NCBI GenBank assembly: GCA_964581565.1
Contig: CAZOOZ010000011.1
Location: forward strand, 25,201 to 89,200
DNA: 64,000 nt
Source: UBA1433 sp964581565
Lineage (GTDB): Bacteria > Bacillota > Clostridia > Eubacteriales > UBA1433
Direction of reading: 5' to 3'
Below, in pieces: positions 24,590 through 33,830 of this stretch. Position 1 is the first letter of the stretch; each line of letters opens with the position of its first letter. The position numbers and the translations under genes are program-made. Below the pieces are notes generated by a model, which was not told where the DNA came from, ran no database searches, and saw only the letters and a program-made list of their open reading frames with translations.

Positions 24590-26116
24590 ATGAAAAAATT
24601 ATATAAATTTGTTTATTATAGAATAGCATTCGCCGTTTTTGCTGTTATTGTTCAAGTAGCTTTACTTATTATCGTATTAACTAAATTTAATGTTTATCAA
24701 GATTATTTTTATGCCGCATTTGGCATTCTTAGTTTTTTGATTGTTTTATTTCTTGTCAATAAAAATATGAATCCCGAATATAAAATAGCTTGGATTATCC
24801 CTATTTTATTATTCCCTGTTTTTGGTTGGTTATTTTATTTAATGCTTGGTGGAAATAGGCTCAGCAACCGATTGAAGCGAAAAATGAAATATGTCAAAGA
24901 AAAATATTGCGATGCAATAAGCTCGAATCATATGCTCTTAAAGGAGATTGATAAGAAGTGTATATTGAGCCAAGCTTATTATATTCAAAAATTTGCTCAT
25001 TGTCCGCTTTATAAAAATTCTTACGCTGGTTATTTTCCGAATGGTGAAAGTTTATATGTATCTTTGCTTGAGGAACTTAAAAAAGCCGAAAAATTTATTT
25101 TTATAGAATTTTTTATAATAGAAGAAGGTGTTATGTGGGGCAGTATTTTAGATATTTTAAAACAGAAAGTCCAAAAGGGAGTAGATGTAAGGGTAATTTA
25201 TGATTATATGGGATGCATCATGACACTGCCATACAGATATGACAAGACACTTGAATCCTACGGTATAAAATGCAGTGCGTTCAATCCGTTTAAGCTTACA
25301 ATTTCTTCTAGATTGAATAACAGAGATCATCAAAAAATTATAGTAATAGATGGCAAAAGTGCTTATACTGGCGGCTTTAATTTGGCTGATGAATATATAA
25401 ATATACATGAAAAATATGGATATTGGAAAGATTCGGGCATCTTGGTAAAGGGTGAAAGTGTGCATAGTTTTACAGTAATGTTTCTGGCAATGTGGGATTA
25501 TATCAGAAATATTGATGAGAATTTTGATTTATTTAAGGCTAAAAATTGTCAAGATAATGATAATTTTTATGATGGATATATACAGCCTTACAATGATAAT
25601 CCTGTCAATGATGAGTCGGTTGGAGAGAATGTTTACTTAAATATGATTAACAAAGCTGAAAATTATGTCTATATCGCAACTCCGTATTTAGTTATAGATT
25701 ATAAGATGCAAAGCGCACTGTGTCTTGCAGCCAAACAGGGATTGGATATCAGAATTATCACACCCTATATACCTGATAAAAAGCACGTAAATATACTGAC
25801 AAAAGCTAATTATAAAGAGTTAATAAAAAGCGGTGTAAAAATATATGAGTTTCTGCCGGGGTTTATTCATTCAAAATTATTTTTGTGTGATGATTGTTGC
25901 GGAACCGTGGGAACAATAAATTTAGATTATCGGAGCTTGTATCTGCATTTTGAATGTGGTGTTTGGATGTATGACACCAATGCTGTTATGCAGATAAAGC
26001 AAGATTTTATATCCACGTTTGATCAATGCAAAGCAGTATCATTGGAAGAATGTGATGCAAATCTGATTACTAAAATCATGCGTATTTTTTTAAGGATGTT
26101 TGCTTTTTTAATGTAG
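24590..26116 (+). CDS. cls: Cardiolipin synthase (phospholipase D family)
   Basis: 508 residues. Two N-terminal membrane helices plus a PLDc_N segment (about 1-90; PEYKIAWIIPILLFPVFGW), then two PLD domains with catalytic HxK motifs: RDHQKIIVIDGK (about 246) and IHSKLFLCDD (about 430), each followed by GGFN or GTINLDYRS. Condenses two phosphatidylglycerol molecules to cardiolipin. Start at ATG 24590 with a weak GAGAAAG site; a TTG at 24560 would add 10 residues. Probably in one transcript with plsY. Confidence 0.93.
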   Translation: MKKLYKFVYYRIAFAVFAVIVQVALLIIVLTKFNVYQDYFYAAFGILSFLIVLFLVNKNMNPEYKIAWIIPILLFPVFGWLFYLMLGGNRLSNRLKRKMKYVKEKYCDAISSNHMLLKEIDKKCILSQAYYIQKFAHCPLYKNSYAGYFPNGESLYVSLLEELKKAEKFIFIEFFIIEEGVMWGSILDILKQKVQKGVDVRVIYDYMGCIMTLPYRYDKTLESYGIKCSAFNPFKLTISSRLNNRDHQKIIVIDGKSAYTGGFNLADEYINIHEKYGYWKDSGILVKGESVHSFTVMFLAMWDYIRNIDENFDLFKAKNCQDNDNFYDGYIQPYNDNPVNDESVGENVYLNMINKAENYVYIATPYLVIDYKMQSALCLAAKQGLDIRIITPYIPDKKHVNILTKANYKELIKSGVKIYEFLPGFIHSKLFLCDDCCGTVGTINLDYRSLYLHFECGVWMYDTNAVMQIKQDFISTFDQCKAVSLEECDANLITKIMRIFLRMFAFLM

Positions 26117-26145
26117 ATAATATTATTAAATGTCGGGAGAAATAG

Positions 26146-26811
26146 TTGAAAAATTATATCTTGAAACAAACAAAAAGAAAAACAGTGGCCTTGCTGATTA
26201 ATAAAGACGGCGACTTAATTGTTAAAGCACCTTTAAATGTATCGGAAAAAGAAATTGATGAGATTATTGGTAGGAAAAGAAAATGGATTGAAGAAAAACA
26301 AAAGTTCATAAACGACAGAAAAAATTTATATAAAGAACATCAATTTTTACAAGGAGAGAAATTCTTATATTTAGGCCAAAAATATTTATTGCAATACTCA
26401 AATGATATTAAAAATATTGTCTTAAAAGAAAATACGATCTACATATCTTCTTTTATTGACGATAAAAAAACAGAAATGATTAAATGGTATAAAAAAGCTG
26501 CTCAAGTCATTTTAAAAGAAAGAGTCAGTTATTATGAAAAAATAACAGGTGTTTATATAAAATCAATGAAGATAACGAGTGCTCGCAGGCAATGGGGATC
26601 TTGCAGCAGGGGAGGAACTATCAATTTTTCGTGGAGATTGGTGATGTGTCCTGTGGAAGCTATTGATTATGTTGTACTACATGAGATTGTTCATATATTA
26701 CATCCCAATCATTCAAAGATTTTTTACAGTTGCTTAGAAAAATACATGCCCAATTATAAAAAGTTTAAACAATGGCTTATAGATAATCAGCAGATTATGG
26801 ATATTATTTAA
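26146..26811 (+). CDS. YgjP-like M48-type metallopeptidase (DUF45)
   Basis: 221 residues. The RRQWGSCSRGGTINFSWRL block (split; about 147-165) followed by HEIVHILHPNHSKIF is the YgjP/WLM signature: zinc ligands in HExxH and the later HSxxF. Basic N-terminal half (RKRKWIEEKQKF) is typical. Cytoplasmic zinc-dependent hydrolase of unknown substrate; commonly found beside restriction or lipid genes. Starts with TTG (26146) behind GGGAGA. Last gene before the fatty-acid operon promoter. Confidence 0.9.
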   Translation: MKNYILKQTKRKTVALLINKDGDLIVKAPLNVSEKEIDEIIGRKRKWIEEKQKFINDRKNLYKEHQFLQGEKFLYLGQKYLLQYSNDIKNIVLKENTIYISSFIDDKKTEMIKWYKKAAQVILKERVSYYEKITGVYIKSMKITSARRQWGSCSRGGTINFSWRLVMCPVEAIDYVVLHEIVHILHPNHSKIFYSCLEKYMPNYKKFKQWLIDNQQIMDII

Positions 26812-26831
26812 AGATATTTTTTAAAAACATC

Positions 26832-26860
26832 TTGACAATATAATTAATTAAAAATATAAT
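26832..26860 (+). promoter_or_regulatory. Fatty-acid operon promoter
   Basis: Perfect consensus: TTGACA (26832-26837), 17-bp spacer, TATAAT (26855-26860). Confidence 0.9.
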
Positions 26861-26869
26861 GCTTTTAAA

Positions 26870-26892
26870 TATTTAGTTTGACTAACTAAATA
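26870..26892. promoter_or_regulatory. fabT: Candidate FabT operator
   Basis: Inverted repeat TATTTAGTT - TGACT - AACTAAATA just downstream of the -10 box, at or after the expected start of transcription. It includes AGTTTGACTA, similar to the streptococcal FabT box. Placement is ideal for autorepression. Confidence 0.75.
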
Positions 26893-26910
26893 AATTTATC
26901 GGAGATGGCA

Positions 26911-27378
26911 ATGGACGATTTTTCAAGATTATTAAATGATATTTTAGTAGAAGCATATTACAATATTCTACATTTTGAAGAACAAGCAATTAAAAAAAAT
27001 AATAGGATTGAATTATCAATAAACGAAATGCATCTGATTGAAAGTATCGGGAAAGCTGAAAAGAGCGGAAGAACAATCGGTGAGATTGCTGAAGATTTGA
27101 ATATTACTATGCCATCGGTCACTATAGCTGTAAATAAACTTGTCAAGAAAGGTCATGTGGAGAAAATGAAATGTGAAAGTGATAGCAGAATCGTTCGCGT
27201 TCGCTTGACAAAACTTGGCAATAAAATTAACACGTATCATCAATTTTATCATAGAAATATGGTTAAACAATTGAGTGATTGCTTTACAATGGATGAGAGA
27301 GAATGCCTGATGCGAGCTATTGTGAAGCTAAATGACTTTTTTAAAAAAAGCCTGGAAAGTAGTGAGGATAAACAATGA
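26911..27378 (+). CDS. fabT: MarR-family fatty-acid regulator FabT
   Basis: 155 residues. Winged helix with GRTIGEIAEDLNITMPSVT (about 54-72) as the recognition region and the wing KCESDSRIVRVRLT. First gene of the fatty-acid operon, as in FabT of streptococci and many Firmicutes, where it represses the operon with acyl-ACP as corepressor. Start at ATG 26911, 6 nt after GGAG; the ATG at 26905 touches that site. Its stop overlaps fabH by 4 bp. Confidence 0.9.
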   Translation: MDDFSRLLNDILVEAYYNILHFEEQAIKKNNRIELSINEMHLIESIGKAEKSGRTIGEIAEDLNITMPSVTIAVNKLVKKGHVEKMKCESDSRIVRVRLTKLGNKINTYHQFYHRNMVKQLSDCFTMDERECLMRAIVKLNDFFKKSLESSEDKQ

Positions 27379-28328
27379 GTTTTAAAATTTTAGGTACCGG
27401 AAGCTATGCGCCGCAGAGAATAGTAGCAAATAGTGAATTATCAACATTTCTGGACACATCCGATGAATGGATAACAGAACGAACAGGCATAAAAACAAGA
27501 CATATATCGACATGCGAATATACATCAGATTTAGCCTATGAAGCAGCTATAAGAGCACTTGAAGATGCAAATGTTAAAGCAGAAGAATTGGATATGATTA
27601 TATGTGCTACCATTAGTTCTGATTTAGCGTCACCTTCTGTTGCAATCATGGTACAAAAAATGATTGGGGCTACTTGCCCTGCTATGGATATAAGTGCGGC
27701 TTGCTCGGGCTTTGTTTATGCCTTAGACAGTGCAGCTGGTTTTTTTGCACGAAAAAAAGCGCAAAAAATATTAGTGCTTGGAGCAGAGCGTTTATCAAAA
27801 ATGCTGGATTGGCAAGATAGAGCAACATGTGTCATATTTGCAGATGGTGCCGGAGCAGTTGTGTTGGGGCAAGGCGAGAATTATCTTTCATCCAAATTAA
27901 CCGCTAAAGGAGACGATGATGTTATTAAAATTCCATACCATATAGGATTGTCTCCATTCTTTATAAAAGAAGCTGAGAAACCATGTATAAACATGAAAGG
28001 TCGGGAAGTATTTAAATTTGCAGTCAATGCGATGTGTACAGATGTAAAGGATGTTTTAGAGCAAGCTAATATCACTCAAGATGATGTCGCTTTTGTTATA
28101 TCGCATCAAGCTAATTTACGCATCATCGATTCGGTGAAAAGGAAGCTGGATATATCCCCGGAAAAATATTGTTACAATATAGACAGATATGGCAATACCT
28201 CATCTGCAAGTATACCGATTGTACTTGACGAAATAAACAGGGCAGGGAAAATCAAAAATGGAGATTATATCGTTTTTAGTGCTTTTGGCGGCGGGCTTAC
28301 AACAGGAGCCTGTGTCATAAAATGGTAA
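27375..28328 (+). CDS. fabH: 3-oxoacyl-ACP synthase III FabH
   Basis: 317 residues. Thiolase-fold condensing enzyme joining acetyl- (or branched acyl-) CoA with malonyl-ACP, first step of chain making. Catalytic triad visible: Cys in ISAACSGFVYA (about 112), His in VISHQANLRI (about 241), Asn in RYGNTSSASIP (about 271); GGGLTTG near the end. The start LGTGSYAPQRIV is canonical. Overlaps fabT by ATGA. Confidence 0.97.
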   Translation: MSFKILGTGSYAPQRIVANSELSTFLDTSDEWITERTGIKTRHISTCEYTSDLAYEAAIRALEDANVKAEELDMIICATISSDLASPSVAIMVQKMIGATCPAMDISAACSGFVYALDSAAGFFARKKAQKILVLGAERLSKMLDWQDRATCVIFADGAGAVVLGQGENYLSSKLTAKGDDDVIKIPYHIGLSPFFIKEAEKPCINMKGREVFKFAVNAMCTDVKDVLEQANITQDDVAFVISHQANLRIIDSVKRKLDISPEKYCYNIDRYGNTSSASIPIVLDEINRAGKIKNGDYIVFSAFGGGLTTGACVIKW

Positions 28329-28384
28329 AATAGGGAAAACCCTTTTTTAAAAATAAAAATAATTATATTTTACAGGAGAAAATT

Positions 28385-28609
28385 ATGATATTTGAAAAAG
28401 TAGTAGAAATTTTAAAAAATTATTCTGATATTGAAGGTATAGAGATCAAGAAAGAAACATCATTTAAAGATCTGGGAATTGATTCATTAGATTTTGTAGA
28501 AATTTTGATGGAGCTTGAAGAAAAACTGGAAGTAGAATTAGAGCTTGAAGAGAACTTTTCAACAATCGGAGAATTAGTTAATTTTATAGAAAAAAAAGTA
28601 AACGGATAA
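28385..28609 (+). CDS. acpP: Acyl carrier protein
   Basis: 74 residues, acidic. Phosphopantetheine attachment serine in the motif LGIDSLDFVEILMELEE (Ser about residue 37). Carries growing acyl chains through FASII. CAGGAG precedes the ATG. The 56 bp between fabH and acpP contain a short AGGG/CCCT hairpin with T6 (28332-28348), which could cause partial termination or mark a processing site; this would raise or lower ACP relative to fabH. Confidence 0.97.
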   Translation: MIFEKVVEILKNYSDIEGIEIKKETSFKDLGIDSLDFVEILMELEEKLEVELELEENFSTIGELVNFIEKKVNG

Positions 28610-28633
28610 TTTATATTTAAAGGATTAGAACAT

Positions 28634-29548
28634 ATGCAAAAAATAGCATTTGTGTTCTCGGGTCAAGGTGCTCAATATAGCGGTATGGGCAAAGAATTAT
28701 ATGAATTCAGCCCTGCCGCTCAAGCTGTCTTTGATTTGGCGGATGCAATTCGGCAAGGCACCTCTAAACAGTGTTTTTATGGATCGAAAGAAGAATTAAT
28801 GCAGACCGTCAATACACAGCCTTGTTTATATTGCGTAGACTTAGCAGCAGCAGAAGCTCTGCGTGAAAATGGTGTTATCCCATCTTCGGTTGCGGGATTT
28901 TCTTTAGGGGAAATACCGGCTTTGACTTTTTCGGGAGCATTAGAAAAAGACGATGGATTCAGGCTGGTCTGCAAACGGGGCGAATACATGCAATTATCAG
29001 CGGAGAATTTCGACAGTGTTATGCTGGCGGTTTTAAAACTGGATAATAAAACAGTTGAACAGTTATGTAAAAAATACAGCGATATTTATCCGGTAAACTA
29101 TAATTGTCCCGGCCAATTGGTTGTTGCAGGCCTGAGAGGGGAAATAGAACAATTCAAATCAGATATCAAGCAGGCGGGCGGCCGAGCTGTTTCGTTAAGT
29201 GTAAGCGGAGGATTTCATTCTCCGTTTATGCAGGAGGCATCACGTAAATTTTCACTTGAACTTGAAAAATATCAGATATCCAACCCGAAAATTGAAACAT
29301 ATTCAAATTATACGGCAAATCTTTATGGAAAAAATATAAAAGAATTGATGGCAGAGCAGATAAAAAAACCTGTCAGATGGCAAGAAATAATCGAAAACAT
29401 GATAGCAAACGGTATAAATATATTTATAGAAGTCGGTGCGGGGAAAACTTTGTCTTCCTTATTATCTAAAATTTCTGATGACATTCAAATTTATAATGTC
29501 GAAGATAAAGCGAGCCTGAAGAATACTTTAGAAAAATTTAAATATTGA
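28634..29548 (+). CDS. fabD: Malonyl-CoA:ACP transacylase FabD
   Basis: 304 residues. Start FVFSGQGAQYSGMGKEL is canonical; active serine in GFSLGEIPAL (about 91), active His in GGFHSPFM (about 197), C-terminal EVGAGKTL. Moves malonyl from CoA to ACP. In many Clostridia fabK sits just before fabD; here acpP is directly followed by fabD (24 bp). Confidence 0.97.
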   Translation: MQKIAFVFSGQGAQYSGMGKELYEFSPAAQAVFDLADAIRQGTSKQCFYGSKEELMQTVNTQPCLYCVDLAAAEALRENGVIPSSVAGFSLGEIPALTFSGALEKDDGFRLVCKRGEYMQLSAENFDSVMLAVLKLDNKTVEQLCKKYSDIYPVNYNCPGQLVVAGLRGEIEQFKSDIKQAGGRAVSLSVSGGFHSPFMQEASRKFSLELEKYQISNPKIETYSNYTANLYGKNIKELMAEQIKKPVRWQEIIENMIANGINIFIEVGAGKTLSSLLSKISDDIQIYNVEDKASLKNTLEKFKY

Positions 29549-29555
29549 GGTAAAA

Positions 29556-30293
29556 ATGAAAAATAAAAAGGCAGTTATAACTGGTGGATCAAGAGGTATA
29601 GGCAGAGCAATCGCGTTAAAACTGGCAGAACAGGGAGCGGATATTGCAGTGATTTATTCTGGAAATGAATTAGCTGCAAATGAAGTTTGTGTTCTCGCGC
29701 AGCAATTTGGTGTTCACGCAAAAGCTTATAGATGTAATGTGGCTGATTATATTTCTACTAAAGAGACTGTGACTGCTATTATAAAAGAAATGGGAAAAGT
29801 CGATATTCTCATCAATAATGCGGGAATTACGAAAGACGGGCTTATTTTTACTATGAAAGAATTGGATTATGATGCTGTAATGGATATTAATTTAAAGGGT
29901 TCATTTAATATGATCAAACATTGCTATCCTAATTTTATTAAAAATAAATCGGGCAGAATTATTAATATCAGTTCAGTTTCTGGAATTATGGGCAATGCCG
30001 GGCAGGCAAATTATTCGGCATCAAAGGCAGGACTTATAGGCCTTACGAAGTCGGTAGCCCGTGAATTGGCGTCTAAGGGAATATGCTGCAATGCAGTAGC
30101 TCCGGGTTATATTTCTACTGAAATGACAGCTGCGCTTTCAGAAAAACAAAAAGAAAATATCATCGCGACAATACCGCTTGGATTCCTTGGGAATACGCAA
30201 GATATTGCAGAGCTTGTCGTTTTTCTTGCAAGCGATAAGGCAGGGTATATAACCGGAGAAGTTATTCGTGTCGACGGCGGAATGGCAATGTAG
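29556..30293 (+). CDS. fabG: 3-oxoacyl-ACP reductase FabG
   Basis: 245-residue short-chain dehydrogenase. NADPH loop TGGSRGIGRAIA (about 9-20), NNAG (about 88), catalytic Ser in ISSVSG, YSASK (Tyr/Lys), and GYISTEMT. Reduces 3-oxoacyl-ACP. 7 bp after fabD, ribosome site GAGG. Confidence 0.97.
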   Translation: MKNKKAVITGGSRGIGRAIALKLAEQGADIAVIYSGNELAANEVCVLAQQFGVHAKAYRCNVADYISTKETVTAIIKEMGKVDILINNAGITKDGLIFTMKELDYDAVMDINLKGSFNMIKHCYPNFIKNKSGRIINISSVSGIMGNAGQANYSASKAGLIGLTKSVARELASKGICCNAVAPGYISTEMTAALSEKQKENIIATIPLGFLGNTQDIAELVVFLASDKAGYITGEVIRVDGGMAM

Positions 30294-30365
30294 AAAATTC
30301 AAATATTTATAGTATATAGTTTTTTTAAATAGTTTATAGATGAGTAAGAAAGGAACCAACCTTTA

Positions 30366-31592
30366 ATGAAAAGAGTTGTTGTTACTGGTATGGGAGCAAT
30401 CACTCCCATCGGCAATGATGTAGACACCTTTTGGAATAATATAACAGCCGGGGTAAATGGCATAGGAAGAATAACAAAATTTGATACTGAAAATTATAAA
30501 GCTAAATTAGCTGCAGAAGTCAAAGATTTTGATCCATTTGTTTATTTAGAGAAAAGTGAAATCAGAAAAAGTGATTTATTCTCCCAATATGCAATTGCGG
30601 CAGCTTCGCAGGCCGTTGAAGATAGCGGAATTCTTGAAAATATTGATCCGCAGCGTTTCGGTGTCTATTTCGGATCAGGAACAGGGGGGCTTGAAACCGG
30701 TTCGATAGAACTGGAAAAACTGTTAATGAGCGGACCGAAAAAAGTATCTCCGTATTATATTCCAATGATGATCGCCAATATTGCGGCAGGAAATATTGCA
30801 ATACGGTTCAATGCACAAGGTCCATGCATTCCTGTCGTGACTGCATGTGCAACGGGAACGAATTCGATAGGAGAAGCGTTCAGAGCTATCAGATATGGAT
30901 ATGCGGACGCAATCATAGCAGGTGGTTCGGAAGCGGCTATTACACCGATCGGCGTAGCCGGATTCACAAATTGTATGGCACTTACCACGACTGAAGATAT
31001 TTCGGCAGCATCTATTCCATTTGACAAAAGAAGAAGCGGATTTGTCATAGGGGAAGGGGCGGGAGCGCTTGTATTAGAAGAATATGAGCATGCAATGAAA
31101 AGAAATGCTAAAATATATGCTGAAATAAGCGGATATGGTTCGACATGTGATGCTTATCATATCACTGCGCCAAATCCGGAAGCGATCAGCAGTGCCAAAG
31201 CAATAAAAGATGCGATCATAGAAGCAAAAATGGAAAAAGAAGAAAAATTATATATAAACGCACATGGAACAAGCACGCCGCTGAATGATAAATCAGAGAC
31301 CCTGGCAATTAAAAAGGCGCTTGGGGAAAAAACAAACCATGTACTTGTAAGTTCTACTAAATCTATGACAGGACATATGTTGGGAGCAGCCGGAGCGGTA
31401 GAAGCTATTGCTGCAATCCTTGCTATGAAAAACAGCATAATTCCGCCAACAATAGGTTTATTGGAAGCGGATCCTGAATGTGATTTAGACTATGTGCCTA
31501 TGAATGCAAGGGAAGCAGAAATAAAGTTGGCGCTCTCCGTATCATTAGGATTTGGCGGGCATAATGCTTGTGTAGCCTTTACAAAGGTGTAA
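30366..31592 (+). CDS. fabF: 3-oxoacyl-ACP synthase II FabF
   Basis: 408 residues. Elongating condensing enzyme. Catalytic Cys in VTACATGTNS (about 162), His in NAHGTSTPLND (about 299) and His in TKSMTGHMLGAAGA (about 335); end LGFGGHNACVAF. GAAAGGAAC precedes the ATG. The 72-bp gap after fabG contains no clear terminator, so it stays in the operon. Confidence 0.97.
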   Translation: MKRVVVTGMGAITPIGNDVDTFWNNITAGVNGIGRITKFDTENYKAKLAAEVKDFDPFVYLEKSEIRKSDLFSQYAIAAASQAVEDSGILENIDPQRFGVYFGSGTGGLETGSIELEKLLMSGPKKVSPYYIPMMIANIAAGNIAIRFNAQGPCIPVVTACATGTNSIGEAFRAIRYGYADAIIAGGSEAAITPIGVAGFTNCMALTTTEDISAASIPFDKRRSGFVIGEGAGALVLEEYEHAMKRNAKIYAEISGYGSTCDAYHITAPNPEAISSAKAIKDAIIEAKMEKEEKLYINAHGTSTPLNDKSETLAIKKALGEKTNHVLVSSTKSMTGHMLGAAGAVEAIAAILAMKNSIIPPTIGLLEADPECDLDYVPMNAREAEIKLALSVSLGFGGHNACVAFTKV

Positions 31593-31634
31593 TGACAGAT
31601 TGCATACTTTGAAATGAAAGGATTGATATTTTAT

Positions 31635-32081
31635 ATGGAACTCAAGTTTATTCAAGAACTGGTTACTATCATGAATAATGCGGGGCTAAGTCTAATTGAA
31701 ATAAAAGAAAAAGATTCGTCAATACGTCTTGAACGAAATAAATCTGTATCAAGTGAAGGTTCAATGGCTCAACAGAAATCTTGTGTGATGGAACTTGAAA
31801 AAACGGAAACAGTGAGCAATGCAGCAAAAGGCAGTGTAATTGCTTCTCCAATGGTTGGCGTTTTTTATGCTGCGCCATCTCCGGAATCTGTTCCTTTTGT
31901 AAAGATGGGAAGTGCGGTTAAAAGCGGAGATGTGCTATGTATCATTGAAGCAATGAAGCTGATGAATGAAATAACAGCAGAGCAAGAAGGCATCATTACT
32001 GAAATATGTGTAAAAAATGGTGATATTGTGCAATTTGGCCAACCGTTATTTTATATCAAGTCGGGTGAGGCAGATGAATAG
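31635..32081 (+). CDS. accB: Biotin carboxyl carrier protein of acetyl-CoA carboxylase
   Basis: 148 residues. N-terminal helix region, flexible linker, and C-terminal biotinyl domain with biotin lysine in EAMKLMNEI (about 114). ASPMVGVFYAAPSPES is the lipoyl/biotinyl start. Start at ATG 31635; the upstream ATG 31614 is inside the AAAGGA site. Overlaps fabZ by 8 bp. Confidence 0.96.
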   Translation: MELKFIQELVTIMNNAGLSLIEIKEKDSSIRLERNKSVSSEGSMAQQKSCVMELEKTETVSNAAKGSVIASPMVGVFYAAPSPESVPFVKMGSAVKSGDVLCIIEAMKLMNEITAEQEGIITEICVKNGDIVQFGQPLFYIKSGEADE

Positions 32082-32484
32082 AGAAGAAATTATGAAAATA
32101 ATTCCGCATAGAGATAAGATGCTCTTAGTTGATGAAGCCGTTGTGAAAGATGGCGTTGCATATGGCAAATATACGATTCATGGCGGTGAATGGTTTTTAC
32201 AAGGGCATTTTCCAGATAATCCGGTTGTGCCCGGGGTCATTCTTTGTGAGATGGTAGCTCAAACTGCCTGTGTATTACTGGCGGATGTAAATAAAGAAAT
32301 GAAAACGCCCTATTTTACAGGACTTAATAACGTACGGTTTAGGAAAAAAGTTATCCCAGGAGATACACTTGAATCGCAATGTATTATAACCAAATCAAAG
32401 GGTTCGTTTTATTTTGCCAGCGGAAAAGGATATACATCAGGGCAGATATGCATCAGCGCTGATTTTTCCTTTACCATAAGTTAG
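32074..32484 (+). CDS. fabZ: 3-hydroxyacyl-ACP dehydratase FabZ
   Basis: 136-residue hot-dog protein. IPHRDKMLLVDE (about 9-20), catalytic His in HFPDNPVVPGVILCEMVAQ (split; about 48-66). Dehydrates 3-hydroxyacyl-ACP to trans-2-enoyl-ACP. Start at ATG 32074 overlapping the accB stop, after GGTGAGG. Confidence 0.96.
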   Translation: MNREEIMKIIPHRDKMLLVDEAVVKDGVAYGKYTIHGGEWFLQGHFPDNPVVPGVILCEMVAQTACVLLADVNKEMKTPYFTGLNNVRFRKKVIPGDTLESQCIITKSKGSFYFASGKGYTSGQICISADFSFTIS

Positions 32485-32498
32485 TGAGGTGAATTACC

Positions 32499-33827
32499 TT
32501 GTTTTCAAAAATACTTATTGCAAACCGTGGTGAAATAGCAGTCCGTATTATCAGAGCTTGTAAAGAAATGGGCATTTTGAGTGTGGCTGTATATTCTCAG
32601 GCGGATAGCGAATCTATACATATATCTATGGCTGATGAATGTATTTGTATCGGTGATCATTTGGCAGGCAGCAGTTATTTAAATCAAATTGCGATTATCA
32701 CAGCGGCTCTTGTTACAGGGTGTCAAGCCATCCATCCGGGATACGGATTTCTTGCGGAAAACGCAGATTTTGCGGCACTTTGTAAAAAACATGATCTTGT
32801 TTTTATAGGACCGGAGCCTGAGGTGATTGCTAAAATGGGAGATAAAGATACTGCCAGAAAGATCATGTCGGATGCGAAAGTGCCTACGGTACCTGGAAGT
32901 AACATTATAAGCGATATAAACAATGCAAAAGCAGAAGCGCGAAGAATAGGATACCCAATGCTGATAAAGGCAAAAGCCGGAGGAGGCGGACGCGGCATAC
33001 GCTATGTCGGAAATGCAGAAGAACTTGAAAATGCTTTTTTGATGGCAACCACTGAAGCCCAGAGTGCTTTTGGAGACGGCGGAGTTTATTTAGAAAAATT
33101 TTTATCGCCGGTAAAACATATCGAGATTCAAATTTTGGCAGATGAAAAAGGGAACATTGTTTGTCTCGGTGAACGGGAATGCTCAATCCAATTGAAAAAT
33201 CAAAAATTAATAGAAGAATCACCTTCATTTGCGATTTCGAAAAAATTAAGGGAAGAAATGATGGCCTCGGCCGTAAAAGCTGCGAAAGCAGTTGGCTACA
33301 CAAATGCCGGAACGATTGAGTTTTTATTAGATCAAGAAAATAAATATTATTTTATGGAAATGAATACACGTCTGCAAGTAGAACATCCTATTACCGAAAT
33401 GGTAACGGGAATAGATATTGTTAAATGGCAGATTCGCATTGCAGCAGGTGTTTGCCTTAATTTTCAGCAAGATGATATCCATATTATCGGAAACTCTATC
33501 GAATGCAGAATTAATGCAGATATGTCAAAAGCGGACAATGGGAATGGCGAAATAACTTTTTTACATGTTCCGGGAGGACCGCAGGTTCGGTTTGATACTT
33601 TTTTATATCAAGGGTATAAAATAACTCCGTTTTATGATTCGTTAATTGGTAAACTGATTATACATGCCAAAACAAGAGAAGAAGCAATACGGAAAATGAG
33701 AGCATCTTTATGCGAACTGGTCATAGAAGGTATTCCCAATAATATTTCTAAGCAGTTAGACATCATAAGTAGTGATGAATTTCATGCAGGGAAATATTAT
33801 ACGAATTTCATGGAAAAGAGGCCTTAA
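32499..33827 (+). CDS. accC: Biotin carboxylase subunit AccC
   Basis: 442 residues, ATP-grasp fold. IANRGEIAVRIIRACKE at the start, ATP loop KAKAGGGGRGIRYV (about 155-168), HIEIQILAD, RECSIQLKNQKLIEESPS, and MNTRLQVEHPITEM. Carboxylates biotin on AccB using ATP and bicarbonate. Starts with TTG (32499) behind GAGGTGA. RNQKLIEE has Asn where RRHQK with His is usual (QLKNQK instead of QRRHQK), a local variation. Confidence 0.96.
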   Translation: MFSKILIANRGEIAVRIIRACKEMGILSVAVYSQADSESIHISMADECICIGDHLAGSSYLNQIAIITAALVTGCQAIHPGYGFLAENADFAALCKKHDLVFIGPEPEVIAKMGDKDTARKIMSDAKVPTVPGSNIISDINNAKAEARRIGYPMLIKAKAGGGGRGIRYVGNAEELENAFLMATTEAQSAFGDGGVYLEKFLSPVKHIEIQILADEKGNIVCLGERECSIQLKNQKLIEESPSFAISKKLREEMMASAVKAAKAVGYTNAGTIEFLLDQENKYYFMEMNTRLQVEHPITEMVTGIDIVKWQIRIAAGVCLNFQQDDIHIIGNSIECRINADMSKADNGNGEITFLHVPGGPQVRFDTFLYQGYKITPFYDSLIGKLIIHAKTREEAIRKMRASLCELVIEGIPNNISKQLDIISSDEFHAGKYYTNFMEKRP

Positions 33828-33830
33828 TAA

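Noticed and set aside
28332..28348. Small AGGG/CCCT hairpin with T6 between fabH and acpP
   Set aside because: Only 4 bp in the stem; too weak to call a terminator, noted in the acpP entry.
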